Shown: piece after piece, positions 33,181-42,809 of the stretch
Layout of the letters: each line of letters begins with the position of its first letter
Position numbering within the stretch: the stretch's first letter is position 1
NCBI RefSeq assembly: GCF_034675845.1
Contig: NZ_JAUCCU010000001.1
Span: 1,054,001 to 1,118,000 of the forward strand
Source of the DNA: Castellaniella sp.
GTDB lineage: Bacteria; Pseudomonadota; Gammaproteobacteria; Burkholderiales; Burkholderiaceae_B
DNA length: 64,000 nucleotides
Direction of reading: 5' to 3'
Program-made: the position numbers and the translations under genes
Notes under the pieces: model-generated
Seen by the model: the letters and a program-made list of their open reading frames with translations, nothing else
Databases searched by the model: none
Told to the model about the DNA's origin: nothing

Positions 33181-34890
33181 TCATTGCTTGAATACATATC
33201 GGGCTCCTTGGCCCCGCCCCGGCGGCTGCACGCCTGGGTTTTCCTGGCGAAGCTCCGCCATCAAGCGATACACCTGGTTGCGGTCGAAGTGCGTGATCTG
33301 CCGGATTTCCTGGTTGCTCAAACCGGGCTCGCCCCGCTTGACACGCTCCATCAGGATGCTGAGCACACGAACCTTGGCCGCGTCCCAATCGATACGACGA
33401 CGTTTTTCGCTCTGCCCATCGCCCGTCAATCGGCGATACAGCGCCGGTGACAGACACCAATAAGTCCCCCTGCCCGTGCCCCCATGCTCGACATAGTCAT
33501 TGGACTCCATCCCGGACAAACGTTCCCGGATTTCGGCTTCACTACGCTGGCACAAAACTGCAGCCGCTGCGGTATCTACCTCGGGATGCTGGCGCAAGTG
33601 GCCCAATAACAGCAGTTCATCCACGCCCAGAATATGGCCTTTCTCCGCTTCTTCGGCGACAAAAAGGCGCATGGCAGCATCGAACTCCCGCTTGGCAAAA
33701 CTGACCAGTACAGAATCACCGATCTCACGAATCACCGGTGGCTCCTTGCCTTCCACTAGCAACGATGAAAACATTCGGTTGATGCCGAGATTGCTGCGGT
33801 TGACCAAACGCAAACGGGTGAGCGCTTCTACCAACAGGGGGTTCCGGGCCGCAGGCTGATGGTGCAGGATATTCTCGGGCGTAATACCTGCGATAAACCC
33901 GCCGTTGTTGCTGATCTCCAGCCGGTCACGGTACAGCTTTACCATCACCGGCCCCGCAATCCGCAGATCCGCGTGACAAAATGCGTTCATCAGCGCCTCG
34001 CGCAAGGCAATTTCCGGCCAGGTGCGATATTCGTAGTGGAACAGGCCCTGCTTGTAAGTCGTGATCGGGTTGAACGGCAACAGTAGCTCTTCCAGCCGCT
34101 GCACCGCCAGGGGCAACGCACTGACACGGTCTTCACGATTGGCGTAATCAGTGTCGGAGGCCATGTGCAGAAAGGTCCATCCGTGGCCAGGCACATATTC
34201 GCGAATCGCTTCCTCCGTTCCCGCCAAGAGCAGCGCTGCCCGGGTCAAGCTGCCGTTCTTGATCAGACCCAGGGTACGCAAAAGCTCTATATCACCCAGC
34301 CTGAGAAGCTCGTCGGGTGCGCGTTCCCGACGCGCCTGATTCCGCAAGGCCTCCAGCGCGGTCGCCGACAGAAACCGAGGATTGGCTTCAGCAACAAGCT
34401 GGCCGGTATAGTCTGACTCGCCTGTTTCCACGCCAATCTTGCGGCGCAGTGTGCCGGTCAGAGGCTGGCAATCCTTACCGATTCGGATGGTGCCTTTACC
34501 GGCGCTATCGGTGTAGGGTGGCATGCCCGGATGAATCTGCATCAGCAACAGGCGCCCGGTGCCTTCCGACACCGGCAGCTCTTCAAACACAGGCATGATT
34601 TTCGGATCAGTCTGATCGTAGACCGCCGCCTTGAGCATATTGGTGTCAATTTCCGGTGGAACACCCAGAATCGCCCTACCGCGCCCCTTCACCCGATCAG
34701 CCACACCAAACACAACTGTGCCGCCGCCACCATTAGCCATGCACACGGCCATTTGCACCAAAGTCTTCACAGCCTTGTCTCGGCTTTGCGTATCCCATTG
34801 TTTGAAGTCGAGATCCTGGTCTTCCAGGTCATCCGCAACGCACAGCTCCAACTCGGGCAGCAAGGCTTCTATCTGGGCTGCAGAACGCAT
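33181..34890 (-). CDS. AlbA_2 (Schlafen-like) DNA-binding and GHKL-ATPase regulator protein
   Basis: This 569-residue protein has an N-terminal AlbA_2/Schlafen-type domain (DLEDQDLDFKQWD and VCMANGGGGTVVFGVADR), then a GHKL-type ATPase part (ALREALMNAFCHAD, VKLYRDRLEISNNGG) of the HATPase_c_4 group, and winged-helix segments near the C-terminus (LSNQEIRQITHFDRNQVYRLMAEL). COG2865-type proteins of this layout often sit in defence islands, next to restriction genes. ATG 34890 begins MRSAAQIEALLPELE; the longer frame covers the repeat-rich gap. It may regulate the upstream operon or act as an effector itself. Confidence 0.85.
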   Translation of the reverse strand: MRSAAQIEALLPELELCVADDLEDQDLDFKQWDTQSRDKAVKTLVQMAVCMANGGGGTVVFGVADRVKGRGRAILGVPPEIDTNMLKAAVYDQTDPKIMPVFEELPVSEGTGRLLLMQIHPGMPPYTDSAGKGTIRIGKDCQPLTGTLRRKIGVETGESDYTGQLVAEANPRFLSATALEALRNQARRERAPDELLRLGDIELLRTLGLIKNGSLTRAALLLAGTEEAIREYVPGHGWTFLHMASDTDYANREDRVSALPLAVQRLEELLLPFNPITTYKQGLFHYEYRTWPEIALREALMNAFCHADLRIAGPVMVKLYRDRLEISNNGGFIAGITPENILHHQPAARNPLLVEALTRLRLVNRSNLGINRMFSSLLVEGKEPPVIREIGDSVLVSFAKREFDAAMRLFVAEEAEKGHILGVDELLLLGHLRQHPEVDTAAAAVLCQRSEAEIRERLSGMESNDYVEHGGTGRGTYWCLSPALYRRLTGDGQSEKRRRIDWDAAKVRVLSILMERVKRGEPGLSNQEIRQITHFDRNQVYRLMAELRQENPGVQPPGRGQGARYVFKQ

Positions 34891-35362
34891 GAATGGCCTC
34901 CCATAAATGAATATTTTGTGTCTACATACATAGTAGCCATGAATGCAAATTGTCCAACACGCTGTTGGACATCTTTTGCCTGGCAGCACCATGCACGGCA
35001 CGTGGCCGCAACTCGATGCCAATCAGAGAGGATGGACGCATCTGTCATTCGATTTTCCCCACGCCGTAGCCCCTGATTTCTACAGAAATCGAGCGCAGCG
35101 GCCACATTCTTTGTGCTCTGGCGCAGCAGCACAAAGAATGTGTGAACTGCCGTGGGGACATCAGCATCCATAGCCGCGTCCATCCCTGAATGCTGTCGAC
35201 ATTGAGTGGGTATTGTGGATTCATTGCGCCATACCAGTGGCGCCAACGTGTCGATACAACGGTTGCTTTGTGTGCGCAGCGTGTTAAACAGAAAGGCAAC
35301 AATGTGTTGACTCTGCGGCATCATGCCGTCTGCTATCTGTCTCATAGTGACACCCATGCCGA
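34891..35362. other. 472-base gap with several perfect inverted repeats
   Basis: No convincing gene is present. Three perfect inverted repeats lie within 200 bases: GTCCAACA/TGTTGGAC (34952-34970), GATTTCT/AGAAATC (35075-35090) and a 15-base-arm repeat (35103-35117 and 35128-35142). The last could terminate the hsdR transcript, or the segment could encode a structured RNA. A 165-codon frame spans it on the minus strand, but its composition is not protein-like. Confidence 0.6.
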
Positions 35363-38300
35363 TCATTTCGACCAGGCATTGGACAACAAAGCCGCCTGCT
35401 CAAGCACCAACTCAACCGCCTCAGGCTGTTTGTCGGGGGGGTACTTCCAACGTTGCAGCGTCCGTCGCACCAAAATCCGCAACTTGGCACGCACGCTTTC
35501 ACGCACCTGCCAATCCACAGTCGTGCTATTGCGCAGCTTCTCGGTGATCTCAACAGCGATTTTCTTGAGAATATCGTCGCCCAGCTCCCGTACCGCGCTT
35601 TCATTATTGGCCAAGGCATCATAGAAAGCGACCTCGTCTGGGTTCAGCCCCAGCGCCGCTTCACGTTCCAGCGCCGCCTGGAAGTCCTTGGCCATCTGAA
35701 TCAGTTCCTCGACGACCTGCGCCGTCTCCACCGCCCGGTTGTGGTACTTGCGCAGGGTTTCCAGCAGGCGGTCGCCATACTTCTTCTCCTGCACCACGTT
35801 GTTGCGTGCCCGCGCCCTGATCTCATCGCGCATCAGCTTTTCCAGCAACTCCACCGCCAGGTTGCGGCTCTTCATCTGCCGCACGTCTTCCAGGAATTCA
35901 TCTGACAGCAGGCCGATATCTGGTTTATCCAAACCTGCCAGTTCGAAGATATCTGCAACCCCATCAGCCACAATGGCGTTGTCCAGGATCTGTTTGAGCG
36001 CGCTGTTCTTGTCCGCATTGGTGCGCTTGCGATCCACCGTCGTGAACTTGACGATGGCGGCCTTGACGGCAGCGAAGAAGGCTATTTCCGTGCGCAAGGC
36101 GGCGGCTTCGTCCAACGTGCTGCACAAGGAAAACGCCTTGCTCACGGCCAGCATGGCATCGAGGAAGCGCTGCTTGCCGTCCTTCAGCCCCAGGATGTGG
36201 TTGGCCACTGGCACCAACAGTTGCAGCGCATCGGTTTCGAACCCGCTGTAATCGAAGCCGTGCATCAGCCCGCGCACGATGTCCAGCTTCTCCAGCAGCA
36301 CGGCCAGGGCTTCGGCCGCGTTGTGCGCCGGGTCGCCCTTGCCCTTGGATTCGGTGTAGGTCTTGAGCGCTGCTTTCAGCTCGTTGGCGATGCCGATGTA
36401 ATCCACCACTAGGCCACCGGGCTTATTGCGGAACACTCGGTTCACACGGGCGATAGCCTGCATCAGGTTGTGGCCCTTCATGGGCTTGTCCACATACATG
36501 GTATGGCAGCAAGGCGCGTCGAAACCAGTCAACCACATATCGCGTACGATCACCAGTTTCAGCGGATCCGCCGGGTCCTTGAATCGTTTTTCCAGGCGCT
36601 TCTTCACTTGCTGGCTGTACAAGTGCGGCTGCAGCAGCGGCTTGTCCGCGGCCGAGCCAGTCATCACCACCTTGATCGCGCCCTTTTCCGGGTCGTGTTC
36701 ATGCCAATCCGGGCGCAAGGCCACAATGGCGTTGTATAGCTCGGCACAGATGTCGCGGCTCATGCAGACGATCATTGCCTTGCCTTCCAGCGTAGCCGTG
36801 CGCGTCTCGAAATGCCGCACCAAATCCGCTGCCACCTGCTCCAGCCGTGGCTGGGCGCCAACTAGCTTGGTCAACGCCGCCCAGTCGCTCTTGGTCTTTT
36901 CGCGGGCGGTGAGGTCCTCCTCGTCCTCGATGACTTCATCCACCTGCGCATTGAGCGCGTCGATCTCGGCCTGGTTCACGTCCAGCTTGGCCAGGCGGCT
37001 TTCGTAGTAGATCGGCACCGTAGCGCCATCATCCACCGCATCCTGGATGTCGTAAATGCTGACATAGTCGCCGAACACCGCCCGCGTGTCCTTGTCTTCC
37101 AGGGCGATGGGCGTGCCGGTGAAACCGATGAAGGTAGCGTTGGCCAGCGCGTCACGCATGTGCTTGGCATAGCCGAACACGTACTTACCGGTCTTGGTAT
37201 CCAATCGCCCCTTCATACCGTACTGGCTACGGTGCGCCTCGTCGGAAATCACCACAATATTGCTGCGATCCGACAGCAGTGGGTGCTGTTCCTCATCGTC
37301 CAGCAGAGCGAACTTCTGCACCGTGGTGAAGATGATGCCGCCCGCCTCACGCGAGGCCAGCATCTCCCGCAGTTCCTCGCGGCTGCCTGCCTGCACGGGC
37401 ATCTGCCTGAGCAGGTCTTCGGCGGCACAGAAGGTGCCGTATAACTGCCCGTCCAGATCGTTGCGGTCGGTCACCACCACCAGCGTGGGATTCTTCATCT
37501 CCGGCTGCTGCAACAGTTTGCCGGCGTAGCAGGCCATGGTGATGCTTTTGCCCGAGCCCTGCGTATGCCACACCACGCCGGCCTTGCGGCTGCCGGGTTG
37601 TACTTCCTTGCCATAGGTGGCACGCGGCTCCTGCACCTCCAGCATGCCCTTGTTCGGGCTGCTGGCGGCGATCACCGTCGCCTGCACCGCTTCGCGTGCC
37701 GCGTGGAACTGGTGGTAGCCCGCGATCTTCTTGATGATCTGGTCGGCATCCTGCTCGAACAACACAAAGTGGCGCACATAGTCCAGAAACAGCGCGGGCT
37801 CGAAGAAACCGCGAACTAGTGTTTCCAGCTCGAACTCCAGCAGAGGCCGATCATCCTCGTTGGAAATCGCCCGCCAGGGTTGCATGCGTTCCTGGTTCGC
37901 CGTGAGTGACCCCAGCCGCGCCGTGAAACCGTCGCTGATCACCACCGCCACATTGGTGTTGAACAGGTCGCTGATCTCATCCTTGTAGGTCTGGATCTGG
38001 TTGAAGGCATCCCAGATGTCGGTCTGCTCGTTGGCCGGGTTCTTCAACTCAATCACCGCCAGCGGCAGGCCGTTGACGAAGGCCACCAGATCGGGGCGGC
38101 GCGGCTGCTTGATGCCACTCACGGTGAACTGGCTGACCAGCAGGAAATCATTGTTGCGTGGGTTGGCGAAGTCGATCAGGTTGACCAGATCGCTGCGCTT
38201 TTCCTCGCCTTTGGAGAACTCGACCGGGATGCCGGACAGCAGCAATCGATGCACACGGCGGTTGCGGGTGATCCGCAGGGGTTCGCTCGCCGTCAACAGT

Positions 38301-38539
38301 TCATGCACTGCCTGTTCCAGAGCAGCGGTAGGAATGCTCGGATTGATGCGGGCCAACGCAAGCAGCAGGCGCTCGCGCAGCACCACTTGGCGGTAATCGG
38401 TGCGTGCGGGCTGCTCGCCATCTGGAGCAAGATCGAGGCCGAATTCAAAACGCCAGCCGATTGCTTGAAACCACTCCAAACATAATTCTTCTAGCCGCTG
38501 TTCATTTACCATGGGAAAACCTATGTTTGAGTGACTCAT
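35363..38539 (-). CDS. hsdR: Type I restriction enzyme, R subunit (HsdR)
   Basis: This protein of about 1058 residues cleaves unmodified DNA after translocation as part of HsdR2M2S. The N-terminal PD-(D/E)xK nuclease is seen at RPDLVAFVNGLPLAVIELKNP. The SF2 motor shows GSGKSITMACYAG (Walker A), VVISDEAHRSQYG (DEAH) and IGFTGTP, with a long C-terminal helical region contacting HsdM. ATG 38539 overlaps the stop of the SIR2-domain gene (ATGA); ATG 38512 (MVNEQRLEELCLEWF) is where family similarity starts. It is intact and the last gene of the operon. Confidence 0.95.
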   Translation of the reverse strand: MSHSNIGFPMVNEQRLEELCLEWFQAIGWRFEFGLDLAPDGEQPARTDYRQVVLRERLLLALARINPSIPTAALEQAVHELLTASEPLRITRNRRVHRLLLSGIPVEFSKGEEKRSDLVNLIDFANPRNNDFLLVSQFTVSGIKQPRRPDLVAFVNGLPLAVIELKNPANEQTDIWDAFNQIQTYKDEISDLFNTNVAVVISDGFTARLGSLTANQERMQPWRAISNEDDRPLLEFELETLVRGFFEPALFLDYVRHFVLFEQDADQIIKKIAGYHQFHAAREAVQATVIAASSPNKGMLEVQEPRATYGKEVQPGSRKAGVVWHTQGSGKSITMACYAGKLLQQPEMKNPTLVVVTDRNDLDGQLYGTFCAAEDLLRQMPVQAGSREELREMLASREAGGIIFTTVQKFALLDDEEQHPLLSDRSNIVVISDEAHRSQYGMKGRLDTKTGKYVFGYAKHMRDALANATFIGFTGTPIALEDKDTRAVFGDYVSIYDIQDAVDDGATVPIYYESRLAKLDVNQAEIDALNAQVDEVIEDEEDLTAREKTKSDWAALTKLVGAQPRLEQVAADLVRHFETRTATLEGKAMIVCMSRDICAELYNAIVALRPDWHEHDPEKGAIKVVMTGSAADKPLLQPHLYSQQVKKRLEKRFKDPADPLKLVIVRDMWLTGFDAPCCHTMYVDKPMKGHNLMQAIARVNRVFRNKPGGLVVDYIGIANELKAALKTYTESKGKGDPAHNAAEALAVLLEKLDIVRGLMHGFDYSGFETDALQLLVPVANHILGLKDGKQRFLDAMLAVSKAFSLCSTLDEAAALRTEIAFFAAVKAAIVKFTTVDRKRTNADKNSALKQILDNAIVADGVADIFELAGLDKPDIGLLSDEFLEDVRQMKSRNLAVELLEKLMRDEIRARARNNVVQEKKYGDRLLETLRKYHNRAVETAQVVEELIQMAKDFQAALEREAALGLNPDEVAFYDALANNESAVRELGDDILKKIAVEITEKLRNSTTVDWQVRESVRAKLRILVRRTLQRWKYPPDKQPEAVELVLEQAALLSNAWSK

Positions 38540-39696
38540 TCAAATACCACTTGCCGGCGCGACACAGCAATAGCAAGCCTCAAAATTTGTTCCAACAAAC
38601 TGTGATCATGGCTTCCATCGTCAGCAACAGATGTTGAATACCATATAGGCCGAATCTTCAGTTGTAGTAATCGAGCCTCTTTTTGAGCTCGCTCTTGCGG
38701 TGTAGCCGGCTCATTGAGTAGGGCGAAGTGATCAGGTATTTCGAATGCAGCCTCATCAACGACTGATTTGAACAGATCAAGAGTCTTGTCCTGCTCCAAA
38801 CTGCAACCTAGGAACAACAAGGAATGGCTGATGAAAATCTGTCGCAGTGCCCGTGGCAACTGATTTTGGAATGAAAAAGGCTCGCCGTAGGCAATCCGGT
38901 ATTGCTCTTGTGTAAAGACATATGTGTTATCTTGGCGCGCGTCACCATGCAGCTTTAAGATGCAGCGCTCACCGCGCAGCAAACGCTGAACGAAAGCATT
39001 GCCAGGCTGCATTCCATACATATACCCATCCAACGCCTGGCCACGCTGTTGGAAAAGATCTTCGATCATTGAGTCGAAGTTGGTCGTGACGATACAACCT
39101 TGTGCCAATTCGGGTAGTAAAAGAACTGGTCCTGCAATTGCGCCCGCCCGCTGACGGAATTCCGTTTTTATGAAGTGTTTCACCTGATCTGCCGCTGCTT
39201 CGTATAGCAGCTGTGCAGCTTGCAGATAATCATATTGCGCCATCAAAGGCTCAATATCTTGGACCCCCACGCCATTAATCTTTTGCGCTATTTTGCGTAG
39301 AGCTTCACCCCACATCGGGTAGCCACACGCTTTTGATATACCTGCTCCTACAAAGGGTGAAATTCGCGCTAAGCGAACGGCATCTACCAGATCGAGGAAC
39401 ACAGCCACCTGATCCGAATGCTTAATGAAGCGTATTGCAGCGTCATGCTGACTGATCTGACAACTGCCTTCCCACTGATCAAGTTCGTCGAGATAAGCAT
39501 CCCGATCTGTCCAGTACAACACCTCGCTGATTGGGTAGGCATATTGATGCTCGGGGTCTTTCAAACTCCTGAACGCAAGAGGCTCCGCTTCATCCAAGAC
39601 GGCATTGAAGTCCCCGTTGGATGAGTACGCCGCCTGCAAAGCTTCCTCGATCTTGTCGACGATAAGTTTGTTCTCACGGAGCTTCTTAATGTCCAT
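38536..39696 (-). CDS. SIR2-like NAD-binding domain protein embedded in the type I restriction operon
   Basis: This 386-residue protein has an unrecognised N-terminal part (1-110). A SIR2_2-type Rossmann domain follows with the NAD motif SPFVGAGISKACGYPMWGEAL (GAG at 117-119, shown in part), TTNFD at 204-208 and the catalytic-type His in LKLHGDA (His250), ending in a C-terminal IFISHSLLFLGCSLEQDKT segment typical of defence SIR2 proteins. Such domains in Thoeris, DSR and SIR2-Argonaute systems destroy NAD+ on phage infection. The start overlaps the hsdS stop by one base and the end overlaps hsdR by four, so it should be co-translated with them. NADase activity is inference. Confidence 0.88.
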   Translation of the reverse strand: MDIKKLRENKLIVDKIEEALQAAYSSNGDFNAVLDEAEPLAFRSLKDPEHQYAYPISEVLYWTDRDAYLDELDQWEGSCQISQHDAAIRFIKHSDQVAVFLDLVDAVRLARISPFVGAGISKACGYPMWGEALRKIAQKINGVGVQDIEPLMAQYDYLQAAQLLYEAAADQVKHFIKTEFRQRAGAIAGPVLLLPELAQGCIVTTNFDSMIEDLFQQRGQALDGYMYGMQPGNAFVQRLLRGERCILKLHGDARQDNTYVFTQEQYRIAYGEPFSFQNQLPRALRQIFISHSLLFLGCSLEQDKTLDLFKSVVDEAAFEIPDHFALLNEPATPQERAQKEARLLQLKIRPIWYSTSVADDGSHDHSLLEQILRLAIAVSRRQVVFE

Positions 39697-41066
39697 CAGA
39701 TGGCTCCAGTGGTATCAGCAAGCCCAACTATTTTGCCGATAGCTAGCTCCCCTGAAAGCAGTTTTGGAAGGAGGGCGTCGCGGAGGTCGGCCAATTTCCC
39801 TGACTGCAATCGCAGGGAAATAACTTGATTAAATATAGGGGAAATATTTTCTGAAGCAGCTCTCATCACATCAGGCTTGGGAACTGCAGTTTTTGCATCC
39901 GATAAATGCTTGCGTTGAATATGTCCCATAGTTGTGGCTTTATCTGCTGCTATTTCACGGAACTGCGGCAAATAGTGCTTTGTGGCGAAGTAGTAGAACC
40001 ACTTCGGCACGCTTTCCGATGTGATTTTGAACAGGTGTTGATTGAGTGCTCCCACTCCACCCGTCCATACGTCCACCTCCAATGAACCAGACCACGAAAA
40101 CAAAACATCTCCATCTTGCACGATGTATTCGGGTTTAATGTTTTTTGAGGCACGATCTGCTCCGCTCGCATATCCAGCGCGCAACTGAGCAATCTTTATA
40201 ACTGACAAGTATTCATCTTCACTTTCAGGGGGGAATTTTTGCAATGCAAGCCCATTCAAATAGGAAGCTATTTGATCTAGCGATTTTTCCTCCCACCCCT
40301 GCGGAATCTCCCCTAACTCCGACTCTTCCATTGTCTCGGGAAAAAGCGCGGCAGTGGTAGCGAGTTGATCGTGTTGCTCGCGGGGTATCTGGTCAAGTTC
40401 GGCATCGGTTTTGCCGCTAATGGCGCACATGGCGGCGCGCAGCGGGTCTTGGCCTTGTTCGATGGCAGCCATCTTGGCCTTGACCGGGTCAAAGTCGACA
40501 AACCAAGATTTGAAGATGACTTTCGCCATGGCTTCGAGGGTTTGGTTGATGTGGCGATTGAGGTCGATCTTCGAATCAAGCGAACCAAGTGCTTTCGCAA
40601 TACTCGTTTCCGCCTGATCATGGCGTGGAATCTCAATTTTTTCTAGGACAGGTATGCGAATATTGCTGACCGTTGAGCCTGTTCCCTCATTCCATCGGAT
40701 CTGGTTCTGAACGAATGGGGACTGAAGCGCATAAAGTAAGTAGTCCGCATCAACATCAGCTTTGGGTCGTAGCAGTACTTGTCGTTGCCCGAGGCAGCAC
40801 GTCAATCCTTCTGGAATTTTGCAGACTTCTCCCATAGGGGCTTCGCGAGTGATCACAATGTCGCCGGGCTGAGGAGCCATACGTCGAATGCGTTGTTTGA
40901 AGTGCTCCCCGTCGGTAAAACTCGGCTCGGAAAGATCTAGCCTGCCATCCTTAATGTTTTTATTTCGCAGTACGACATAGCCGGATTTTGACCAAACAGG
41001 TGTGGAATGCGGGCAATCAATGACAGCCTCGCACATTGATGCTAGCGATTCAGTCTTCAACGACAT
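39696..41066 (-). CDS. hsdS: Type I restriction enzyme, specificity subunit (HsdS)
   Basis: This 456-residue protein has two target-recognition domains: the first at about 1-170 (VVLRNKNIKDGRLDLS, CLGQRQVLLRPK) and the second from about 255 (IPQGWEEKSLDQIASYLNG). They are separated and followed by conserved coiled-coil segments (AKALGSLDSKIDLNRHINQTLEAMA and LADLRDALLPKLLSGEL). The ATG 41066 (MSLKTESLASM) lies inside the hsdM 3' end, overlapping by 17 bases. Both TRDs look complete; the recognition sequence cannot be read from sequence. Confidence 0.93.
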   Translation of the reverse strand: MSLKTESLASMCEAVIDCPHSTPVWSKSGYVVLRNKNIKDGRLDLSEPSFTDGEHFKQRIRRMAPQPGDIVITREAPMGEVCKIPEGLTCCLGQRQVLLRPKADVDADYLLYALQSPFVQNQIRWNEGTGSTVSNIRIPVLEKIEIPRHDQAETSIAKALGSLDSKIDLNRHINQTLEAMAKVIFKSWFVDFDPVKAKMAAIEQGQDPLRAAMCAISGKTDAELDQIPREQHDQLATTAALFPETMEESELGEIPQGWEEKSLDQIASYLNGLALQKFPPESEDEYLSVIKIAQLRAGYASGADRASKNIKPEYIVQDGDVLFSWSGSLEVDVWTGGVGALNQHLFKITSESVPKWFYYFATKHYLPQFREIAADKATTMGHIQRKHLSDAKTAVPKPDVMRAASENISPIFNQVISLRLQSGKLADLRDALLPKLLSGELAIGKIVGLADTTGAI

Positions 41067-42768
41067 AACCCAGCCCTGCCAAATTCTTCTTGATCTCTGC
41101 CTCCAGCTTCGCACTCTCCGTAAACTGCTCGGCCAGTTGCGCGGTCAGCCGCTGCATCTTTTCGGCAAAGGGCTCGCCGTCATCTTCTTGCTCCTCTGCT
41201 CCCACATAGCGCCCCGGCGTGAGCACATGCTCGTGCTTGCGCACGTCTTTCAGCGTGGCGGAGTAGCAGAAGCCCGGTACATCTTCATACCTCTCGCCCT
41301 GCTGCCAAGCATGGAAAGTATCGGCGATTTTCTGGATGTTGTCCGAGGTGAAATCGCGTAGTACGCGGTCTTTCATGTAGCCCAACTGGCGGGCGTCGAT
41401 AAACAGGAGCTCACCGCGCCGGTCGCGCTTCTTCTTGTCCAGCGCGAAGCCGTTCTGCTTGTCGCGGGTCAAAAACCAGATGCAGGCTGGGATCTGGGTA
41501 TTGGTGAACAGCTGGCCGGGTAGTGCAACCATGCATTCCACATAGTCGTCCTCGATTAGCCGCTTGCGGATTTCGCCTTCGTTGTTGGTGTTGGAGCTCA
41601 TGGAGCCATTAGCCAGCAGCAATGCCATGCTGCCGGTGGGCGCCAGATGCCAGAACATGTGCTGCAACCAGGCAAAGTTAGCGTTGCTTGGCGGCGGCGT
41701 GCCGGCGATCCAGCGCGGGTCGGCTGCCAATTTTTCGTTCCACCATTCCTTCATGTTGAAGGGTGGATTGGCCATGACGAAGTCAGCACGCAAATCCGGA
41801 TGTAGGTCGTCGAGTAAAGTGTCCGCCGGGCCGCTGCCGAAGTTGAAGTCGATGCCGCGAATGGCCATGTTCATGGCGGCCAACCGCCAGGTGGTGGGGT
41901 TGCTCTCCTGGCCGTAGACGCTGATATCGCGTTTGCCGTTCTTGATCTGCCCAGTGTGGCGTTCGACAAATTCCTCGCTCTGCACGAAGAAACCGCCAGA
42001 GCCCATGGCGGGGTCATAGACACGACCCTTGAACGGTTGGAGCATTTCCACGATCAGGGTGACGATGCTCTTGGGCGTGTAATACTGGCCACCCTTCTTA
42101 CCTTCAGCCAGGGCGAACTGGCCGAGGAAGTATTCGTAGACGTGGCCGAGGATGTCCTTGGATTTCAGGTCCAGCAGCTGGCCTTTGTATTCCTTGGCAC
42201 TGAAGTCTGTATCCGAGAAGTGGCTGATCAGCCCGGCCAGCTTGCTGGAGTCGAGCTGCACGCGGGCGAAGTCCTTGTTGAGCACATTCTTCAGACGGAT
42301 GTTCTCGCGCTCGACAGCTTCCATGGCATTGTCGATCAACCAGCCGACCGAGCGCATTTCCTCCGACTCGTCCTTGCCCGGTTTATTCCAAGGCAGAGCT
42401 GCCTTGGGCGGCAGTTGCGCGCAATCGCGTAGGGTTTGCCAGCGTGCTTCCACCGGCACCCAGAACACGTTCTTCTCGGTGTAGTAGTCGCGGACTTCCA
42501 GCTCGGCGGCGATGTTCTCTTCGTACTCCTGCGTGCCCGCGCCACCGTATTCGTCCGGGTCCATGTAGTAGTCATGGTCTGGATCGGTGAACTGTTCGCG
42601 CAGTTCGCGTTGCCGTTCTTCGAAGGCATCGGAAATGTATTTGAGGAAGATCAGCCCGAGCACGATGTGCTTGTACACGGCTGCATCAAGGTTGGATCGC
42701 AACTTGTCGGCAGCGGTCCAGAGCTTTCTTTCCAAGTCGTTGAAGAATTGTTGTTCTATGGGTTTCAT
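41050..42768 (-). CDS. hsdM: Type I restriction enzyme, methyltransferase subunit (HsdM)
   Basis: This 572-residue N6-adenine methyltransferase starts MKPIEQQFFNDLERKLW, with an HsdM N-terminal helical domain (YKHIVLGLIFLKYISDAFEER). The catalytic domain has GQYYTPKSIV, the SAM motif VYDPAMGSGGFFVQ and the NPPF motif (FVMANPPFNMKEWW). A long C-terminal tail binds HsdS. ATG 42768 is preferred over the ATG two codons upstream. It begins 41 bases after the subtilase gene stop, close enough for one transcript. Confidence 0.95.
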   Translation of the reverse strand: MKPIEQQFFNDLERKLWTAADKLRSNLDAAVYKHIVLGLIFLKYISDAFEERQRELREQFTDPDHDYYMDPDEYGGAGTQEYEENIAAELEVRDYYTEKNVFWVPVEARWQTLRDCAQLPPKAALPWNKPGKDESEEMRSVGWLIDNAMEAVERENIRLKNVLNKDFARVQLDSSKLAGLISHFSDTDFSAKEYKGQLLDLKSKDILGHVYEYFLGQFALAEGKKGGQYYTPKSIVTLIVEMLQPFKGRVYDPAMGSGGFFVQSEEFVERHTGQIKNGKRDISVYGQESNPTTWRLAAMNMAIRGIDFNFGSGPADTLLDDLHPDLRADFVMANPPFNMKEWWNEKLAADPRWIAGTPPPSNANFAWLQHMFWHLAPTGSMALLLANGSMSSNTNNEGEIRKRLIEDDYVECMVALPGQLFTNTQIPACIWFLTRDKQNGFALDKKKRDRRGELLFIDARQLGYMKDRVLRDFTSDNIQKIADTFHAWQQGERYEDVPGFCYSATLKDVRKHEHVLTPGRYVGAEEQEDDGEPFAEKMQRLTAQLAEQFTESAKLEAEIKKNLAGLGYVVED

Positions 42769-42809
42769 GTACAAATGCCTTGTTCTATATGTTTCATACC
42801 ATTATGCGA

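Noticed and set aside
34869..35366. 165-codon frame on the minus strand spanning the gap after hsdR
   Set aside because: It runs through three perfect inverted repeats, overlaps both neighbours and its composition (many Cys, Arg and Met without pattern) is not protein-like.
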